This document shows positions 59,810 through 64,000 of a stretch of 64,000 nucleotides of DNA, piece after piece. The notes below the pieces were generated by a model that ran no database searches, had not been told where the DNA came from, and was given only the letters and a program-made list of their open reading frames with translations. Within the stretch, counting starts at the first letter, position 1. Every line of letters starts with the position of its first letter. This DNA comes from Kribbella flavida DSM 17836 (GTDB lineage: Bacteria > Actinomycetota > Actinomycetes > Propionibacteriales > Kribbellaceae). The position numbers were made by a program, and so were the translations under genes. The DNA is taken from the NCBI RefSeq assembly GCF_000024345.1, contig NC_013729.1, forward strand, positions 1,178,001-1,242,000, in the 5' to 3' direction.

Positions 59810-61115
59810 CGGCGGCAACGAGCTCGGCCTCCGAGGTGTCCAGGTGCTGGCGCAGGGCCCGCTCGCGGGCGGCGGCATCCTCGGGGCCGCGCGCAAGGTC
59901 GGCGTACAGGGCGTTGAGGGTGCTGATGCCGTACTCGTCGGCGAGGTACTCGACGACGATCCAGCTGACGCCGTAGCTCTGCTCGTCGTAGGCGCCGCGG
60001 AAGTCGTTGTCGGTCGGCAGCCGCCGCACCGCCGGGATCGCCTGCCGCAGCAGCGTGCGCCGCCGGTCGGCGACCCGCTGGTGGTCGCCGTGCCGCGACG
60101 TCAGCCGGAACTCGACGTACTCGGCGAGGCCTTCCACCAGCCAGGTCGGCGCCTTGCCGCCGAGCGGTGCCATCGCCGCGTGGGTGAACTCGTGGGCGAG
60201 CAGGAAGCGGTCGGCCTTCGTGCGTTCGGTGGGATTGATGACGACGCGGCTGCCGGTGACCTCGAACCGGGTCGCCGCCGCGGTGACCGGGCTGAAGTTC
60301 TGCACGGCGACCGCGGCGGCCGGGTGCCCACCGGTCTGCCAGCCGGTGTCCATCGAGCGCTGGTCGGCCATCGCGATCACCAGGACGCCGGCCGGGGACC
60401 GCTTGAGCGCGGCCCGCACGGCGGGCGTGGCGCGACGGGCCTCGCCGACCAGCCGCCGGCCGTTGGCGCGCTCGTTCGCCGGGACGACGACCAGCACGCC
60501 CGGTCCGCGCACCGCCTCGATCGGGCCGAGGTCCCACGGCTCGCGGTAGGTACCGCGGTCCTGCTCGCCCGCGAGGTCGTCGTCGTCCACGAGCAGCCAG
60601 CGGCCGCCGCGTTCGGCGAAGGTGTACCCGAGCGGGACGAAGCGGGGTGCGGGATCGATACCGGTGACCTGGACCAGCATCATCACCCGGAAGGCGCGCG
60701 CCTCGCTGCCGTGCTGCGGTTGCGGCTCGGGGACCCAGCCGCCCTCGCGCCGGTAGCTGAGATGCCGGAGGCCGAGCTTGCGCAGATTGCCGAACAGTTG
60801 CTGGTGACGTCGGCGGAGCGCGGAGTTCTGCGGGTCGAGGTGCTGCAGGAACTGCGCCAGTTGCCCGGTCCGCACAGCCGATGCCCGGGTCTTCAGGACG
60901 GCGTCGATCTCGGCCAGCATGCGTTTGTCGCCGGGCGGTCCGGAGGACCCGGCAGCCGCCGACGGGCGCGTGACGGGCGGGCTCGGGGGTCCGGCCGTCG
61001 CCGGCTCCTCGGCCCGCCGGCCCAGCACGGAGTACGTCGTACCGGCCGCGGCGACGGCGAGGACCACGAGACCCACCATCCACCACGTGCCGCGCCGGCC
61101 GGCCCGTTCCACCAC
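59790..61115 (-). CDS. Membrane-anchored gluzincin-type metallopeptidase
   Basis: 441 aa. One N-terminal membrane helix (WWMVGLVVLAVAAAGTTYSV) is followed by a Pro/Ala-rich linker; the bulk is extracellular. FLLAHEFTHAAMAPLGGKAP gives the zinc site HEFTH (His308, Glu309, His312), and WLVEGLAEYVEF, 13 residues on, gives the third ligand (Glu328 or Glu332). The family resembles peptidase-MA/DUF-type gluzincins of actinobacteria; substrate unknown. GTG at 61115 has GAGG upstream. It begins 24 bases after the LexA-like gene on the same strand. Confidence 0.82.
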   Translation of the reverse strand: MVERAGRRGTWWMVGLVVLAVAAAGTTYSVLGRRAEEPATAGPPSPPVTRPSAAAGSSGPPGDKRMLAEIDAVLKTRASAVRTGQLAQFLQHLDPQNSALRRRHQQLFGNLRKLGLRHLSYRREGGWVPEPQPQHGSEARAFRVMMLVQVTGIDPAPRFVPLGYTFAERGGRWLLVDDDDLAGEQDRGTYREPWDLGPIEAVRGPGVLVVVPANERANGRRLVGEARRATPAVRAALKRSPAGVLVIAMADQRSMDTGWQTGGHPAAAVAVQNFSPVTAAATRFEVTGSRVVINPTERTKADRFLLAHEFTHAAMAPLGGKAPTWLVEGLAEYVEFRLTSRHGDHQRVADRRRTLLRQAIPAVRRLPTDNDFRGAYDEQSYGVSWIVVEYLADEYGISTLNALYADLARGPEDAAARERALRQHLDTSEAELVAAVKEYDG

Positions 61116-61139
61116 CGCACCCGCCTCAGCTCTGCCGGG

Positions 61140-61802
61140 TCAGACGCTGCGCAGGACCGACACCACGACGCCGAGCACGACGGCACGGTCGCCGTCGATG
61201 ACCTCGTAGTCGGGGTTGCGCGGCTCGAGGTACACGTGCCCGTTGCGGCGCCGGTAGACCTTGACGGTCGCCTCGTCGTCGATCATCGCGGCGACGATCT
61301 GGCCGGAGTGCGCCTCGCTCTGCTGGCGGACCACGACGATGTCGCCGTCGCAGATCGCGGCGTCGATCATCGACTCGCCGCGCACCCGCAGACCGAAGAC
61401 GGTGCCCCGCCCGGTCAGGCCGCGGGGCAGGGTGAGCTGGTCGTCGAGGTGCTCGACGGCCGAGATCGGCGTACCGGCGGCGATGTCGCCGACGACCGGG
61501 ACGGAGACCGAGTCGTCGGCCACCGCTCGGGACGCGGTGTCCTGCAGGAACAGCCGGACGTCGAGCTGCCGCGACATGGACGCCCCGCGCTGCAGGAAGC
61601 CCTTCTCCTCCAGGCTGGCCAGGTGCCGCGAGACCGACGACGCCGAGCGCAGCCCGACCGCCTCGCCGATCTGCCGGGTGCTCGGGGAGTAGCCGTGCCG
61701 CACGACCCAGTCCCGGATCGCGACCAGGATGCGCTGCTGGCGCTCCGGCAGCGAGGAGGCGTCCAGGTGCTCGAACGGGTCAAGGGTGTCGTAGCTGGTC
61801 AC
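61140..61802 (-). CDS. lexA: LexA-like SOS repressor / S24 autoprotease
   Basis: 220 aa. N-terminal winged helix (LPERQQRILVAIRDWVVRHG, STRQIGEAVGLRSASSVSRH, EEKGFLQRG). C-terminal S24 domain with cleavage site Ala109-Gly110 (GDIAAGTP), nucleophile Ser144 (RGESMIDAAI) and Lys181 (ATVKVY). This is the full LexA arrangement, so RecA-driven self-cleavage is expected. No actinobacterial SOS box (GAAC-N4-GTTC) was seen at its own promoter, which argues for a secondary paralogue. GTG 61802 is seven bases after TACGAT, so leaderless. Cotranscribed with the membrane peptidase. Confidence 0.83.
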   Translation of the reverse strand: MTSYDTLDPFEHLDASSLPERQQRILVAIRDWVVRHGYSPSTRQIGEAVGLRSASSVSRHLASLEEKGFLQRGASMSRQLDVRLFLQDTASRAVADDSVSVPVVGDIAAGTPISAVEHLDDQLTLPRGLTGRGTVFGLRVRGESMIDAAICDGDIVVVRQQSEAHSGQIVAAMIDDEATVKVYRRRNGHVYLEPRNPDYEVIDGDRAVVLGVVVSVLRSV

Positions 61803-61865
61803 TCGCGGAATCGTAGAGGCAGCCACCCCCAGTTCCCGGCACCGCACCGCCTGGGACCGGCCGGA

Positions 61866-62621
61866 TCAGAGTCCGAAGCCGCCGGAGACCTCGATGTTCT
61901 GGCCGGTGACCCAGGCACCGTCCTCGGACAGCAGCGCCGCGACGAACCGGCCGATGTCGTCGGGCTCGCCGATCCGGCCCAGGGCGGTCCTGGCCGCGAG
62001 CGGCGCGATCACCTCGGGGTACTTGTCGAACGCGTCGCCGCCGAGCCGCGTCCTGGTCGCGCCGGGAGCCACCGAGTTGACCCGGATCCCGCGCGGGCTG
62101 AGCTCCTTGGCGAGGTAGCTGGTGAGCACCATCAGCGCGCCCTTCAGGCTGCCGTACGCCGAGTATCCGGGCGTCAGGCCACTGGGCAGGGCGGAGTTGC
62201 TGGTGGTGTTGACGATCGCGCCGCCGTCGGCCAGCAGCGGCAGGAGCCGCTGCGTGAGGAAGTACGGTCCCTTGAACTGCACGCGCAGCAGCTGGTCGAA
62301 CAACTCCTCGCTGGTGTCCTCGAACGGCGCCGCCGCCGCGATGCCGGCGTTGTTCACCAGCTGGTCGAACGTGGTCCGGTCCCAGCCGGTCAGGGCCGAG
62401 CGGACGGCGTGCACGAACGCGGGGAAGGTCTCGCTGCGGCCGACGTCGAGCGGCAGGGCGACGGCCCGGCCACCGGCCTGCTCGATCTGCGCGGCCGTCT
62501 CGAGGCCGCCCTGCTGGTTGCCGTGGTAGGTGAGGATGACCGCCACGCCGCGCCGGCCGAGCTGGACAGCGGTACTGCGGCCGATGCCGGAACTTGCGCC
62601 GGTGATAATCGCGATTTGCAT
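61866..62621 (-). CDS. Short-chain dehydrogenase/reductase (FabG-like)
   Basis: 251 aa. QIAIITGASSGIGRSTAVQL, FDQLVNNAGIAAAAPFEDTS, IVNTTSNSALPSGLTPGYSA and YGSLKGALMVLTSYLAKELS (catalytic Ser, Tyr and Lys), RIGEPDDIGRFVAALLSEDG and WVTGQNIEVSGGFG at the end, all FabG-type SDR. Substrate unknown. GGAAG about seven bases before the ATG at 62621. Divergent from a phosphotransferase-fold gene. Confidence 0.9.
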   Translation of the reverse strand: MQIAIITGASSGIGRSTAVQLGRRGVAVILTYHGNQQGGLETAAQIEQAGGRAVALPLDVGRSETFPAFVHAVRSALTGWDRTTFDQLVNNAGIAAAAPFEDTSEELFDQLLRVQFKGPYFLTQRLLPLLADGGAIVNTTSNSALPSGLTPGYSAYGSLKGALMVLTSYLAKELSPRGIRVNSVAPGATRTRLGGDAFDKYPEVIAPLAARTALGRIGEPDDIGRFVAALLSEDGAWVTGQNIEVSGGFGL

Positions 62622-62744
62622 GATCGTGCTTCCGCCTTCGTCTGGGTGAGTGTTGCTGCTTCCAGTAGATGCTGTGGCGTGTCGGATCAGTAGACGGATT
62701 CTCTTCGACTCTTGCCTGATTCTCTCCACTTGTAAGTTGTGGTG

Positions 62745-63716
62745 ATGTTGCCGTCGGGATTGTCGATGTTGTGGGAGCCGGTCGAGCCGGAAGGGGCGCT
62801 GCGGGAGCGGTTCGGGCTCCTGGGGTTCGACGGGGCGTCGGACTGGGTGGCGGAGGTGCTCGCCGAGGTCTGGGGGATCGCGGTCGAGGGGTGCGACCGG
62901 GTGGTGATCAGTGATGCCAACGCGATCGTCTGGATGCGGACCGAGCAAGGCCGGTTGGTGGTGAAGTGGTCGCGGGCCGAGCAGAGGTTCGAGGAGCTCG
63001 CGGCATCGGCTCGGCTGCTGGGGGCACTGGCTGCGCGCGGGGTTCCGGTGGCGGCGCCGGTGCCGGCGGTCGACGGCCGGACTCGGGTGGTGCTCGGTGG
63101 TCCGTCGGGGAAGTTGTCGGTGGCGGTGCTGCCGGAGATCGACGGGGACTGGCTCGACGTCGGCGACGAGGCGGCGGTGCACGCGGCCGGCGCGTGCCTC
63201 GCGAGCTTGCACCACGCGCTGGCGGAGTACGCCGACGCCGACCCGGCGGTCAGCCACGGCGCAACCGGTGACTCGGGCGAGGATCTGCGCGAGCGGCTGA
63301 CGAAGTGGTTGGCGACGGACGATCGTGGGGTGACGCTTGCGGCCTCTCAGCGGTTGGCCGCGGCGGTGGCCGCGTTGCCGCCGCTCGATACCCGCGAGCA
63401 ACTGGTGCACAACGACTACCGGGCCGCCAACCTGCTGACCCGCGACTCCGCCGTGGTCGGCATCCTGGACTTCGACGAGATCGCCCGGCAGCACCCGGTG
63501 CACGACCTGGCGAAGGCGTTCGTCTACCTCAGCACCCTGTTCACCGAGTGGAAGCCGACAGCACCCGGCGTACGGCGTACTTTCCTGGCCGGCTACGAGT
63601 CGGTGCGCCGACTCAGCCCGGCCGAACATGCCTGGCTGGAAACCCTGGCCCTGTGGGTGGGAATCCAAGCCGTGCCGACCGGCGACGACCCGGCCGGCTG
63701 GGCGAAAGCGCTCTGA
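62745..63716 (+). CDS. Aminoglycoside-phosphotransferase-fold kinase
   Basis: 323 aa. RLVVKWSRAEQRFEELAASA in the nucleotide lobe (with the VVKW Lys), REQLVHNDYRAANLLTRDSA with the catalytic HND, VVGILDFDEIARQHPVHDLA with the metal Asp. It may act on homoserine, choline or an antibiotic; the substrate is not clear. ATG 62745 is preferred: TAAGTT (62733-62738) is six bases upstream and there is no ribosome site. GATTCTCT occurs twice, at 62697-62704 and 62718-62725 (21 bases apart), a possible direct-repeat operator. Confidence 0.84.
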   Translation: MLPSGLSMLWEPVEPEGALRERFGLLGFDGASDWVAEVLAEVWGIAVEGCDRVVISDANAIVWMRTEQGRLVVKWSRAEQRFEELAASARLLGALAARGVPVAAPVPAVDGRTRVVLGGPSGKLSVAVLPEIDGDWLDVGDEAAVHAAGACLASLHHALAEYADADPAVSHGATGDSGEDLRERLTKWLATDDRGVTLAASQRLAAAVAALPPLDTREQLVHNDYRAANLLTRDSAVVGILDFDEIARQHPVHDLAKAFVYLSTLFTEWKPTAPGVRRTFLAGYESVRRLSPAEHAWLETLALWVGIQAVPTGDDPAGWAKAL

Positions 63717-63736
63717 CAGCTCGAGCGGCGAAGAAG

Positions 63737-64000
63737 TCAGTCGGGCGGTTCCAGGGCGGCCAGCCAGGTTGTGAGCAGGGCTTCCAGCTGCTCCGACTCC
63801 GACGCGCTGAGGGCGGCCAGGAGGCGTTGCTCGTTGGCCATGTGGGCGGTGAAAGCCTTGTCGATCAGGCGTTTGCCGGCCGGGGTGAGCCGGACCATCC
63901 GGCCGCGGCCGTCGGTGCTGCTGCGCAGCCGGCGGACCAGCCCGGCCTGCTCGAGCCGGTCGACCCTTTTGCTCACCGCGCCGGTGGTGACCATCGTGTG
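63737..64000 (-). CDS. MarR-family regulator, cut by the window end
   Basis: The visible 87 residues start inside the recognition helix (HTMVTTGAVSKRVDRLEQAG) and continue through the wing (LVRRLRSSTDGRGRMVRLTP) to the dimer helices (HMANEQRLLAALSASESEQL). The frame is open to 64000, so the N-terminal part lies beyond the window. The target is unknown. Confidence 0.85.
   Translation of the reverse strand, partial: HTMVTTGAVSKRVDRLEQAGLVRRLRSSTDGRGRMVRLTPAGKRLIDKAFTAHMANEQRLLAALSASESEQLEALLTTWLAALEPPD

Noticed and set aside
50911-62693. Very long antisense open frames, e.g. 50911-54150 minus strand and 59844-62693 plus strand
   Set aside because: They mirror real genes on the opposite strand, have Arg/Gly/Pro-rich translations without domains, and arise from high GC at third codon positions.

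Overview
The window is a dense, GC-rich stretch of actinobacterial chromosome. It has short spacers, frequent 4-bp ATGA/GTGA gene overlaps, many GTG and a few TTG starts, many F420-type oxidoreductase families and many one-component regulators. Codon style and gene content look like a soil actinomycete of the Nocardioidaceae/Kribbellaceae kind (Kribbella-like). That placement is inference; nothing here fixes the species. No rRNA, tRNA, CRISPR array, prophage or biosynthetic megacluster was seen. The only mobile-DNA trace is one 90-bp MITE-like element and a possible 26-bp relative.

Layout. 1-16 kb: a fused membrane/lipase protein, a decayed anchor-C fragment, an ArsR/SRPBCC/RibD-like reductase operon, an F420 (LLM) oxidoreductase, an MFS exporter preceded by a 22-codon leader ORF and facing an XRE-cupin regulator, a Mtq2/HemK-like methyltransferase, a GCS2 ligase, an erythromycin-esterase homologue, a small ArsR, a quinone oxidoreductase, an SDR/TetR divergent pair and a Tat-exported PhoX-like protein. 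16-27 kb: two secreted or membrane unknowns, a MarR/SnoaL/F420-reductase-like group, a hormone-sensitive-lipase-type hydrolase facing a 924-aa LuxR (LAL) regulator, an Imm5-like gene, an acetyltransferase and a NarL-type two-component system. 27-36 kb: a FecCD-type ABC importer, a PET-hydrolase/cutinase homologue, a second ArsR/SRPBCC/RibD-like module (first two parts fused) and ANTAR proteins. 36-50 kb: epoxide hydrolase, LLM plus sigma factor, PPOX/HxlR pair, ZIP transporter, a block with two UvrA-like ABC proteins around an AraC regulator and a VOC protein, an ECF41-like sigma factor with its own recognisable promoter, and a VOC/sigma pair. 50-64 kb: SNF2 helicase, lipoprotein HNH nuclease, the MITE-like element, PRC-barrel protein, tandem GAF-ANTAR proteins, a secreted metzincin with three 33-bp repeats, a LexA-like repressor transcribed into a membrane metallopeptidase, two SDRs, phosphotransferase-fold kinases and a MarR cut by the window end.

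How it works together. This is accessory, environment-facing chromosome: small regulator-plus-enzyme units, each with its own palindrome, for detoxification, drug efflux or modification, metal or siderophore uptake and extracellular hydrolysis. The strongest new signals are regulatory: (i) the same 18-bp palindrome over the start of an erythromycin-esterase gene and an Imm5-like gene 12 kb away; (ii) the 22-codon leader ORF, with a strong ribosome site, overlapping the MFS start; (iii) mutually exclusive hairpins reaching the ribosome site of a secreted protein gene; (iv) a TA-flanked palindromic element; (v) two versions of the ArsR-SRPBCC-reductase module; and (vi) many genes with a -10 hexamer 6-8 bases before the start and no ribosome site, so probably leaderless.
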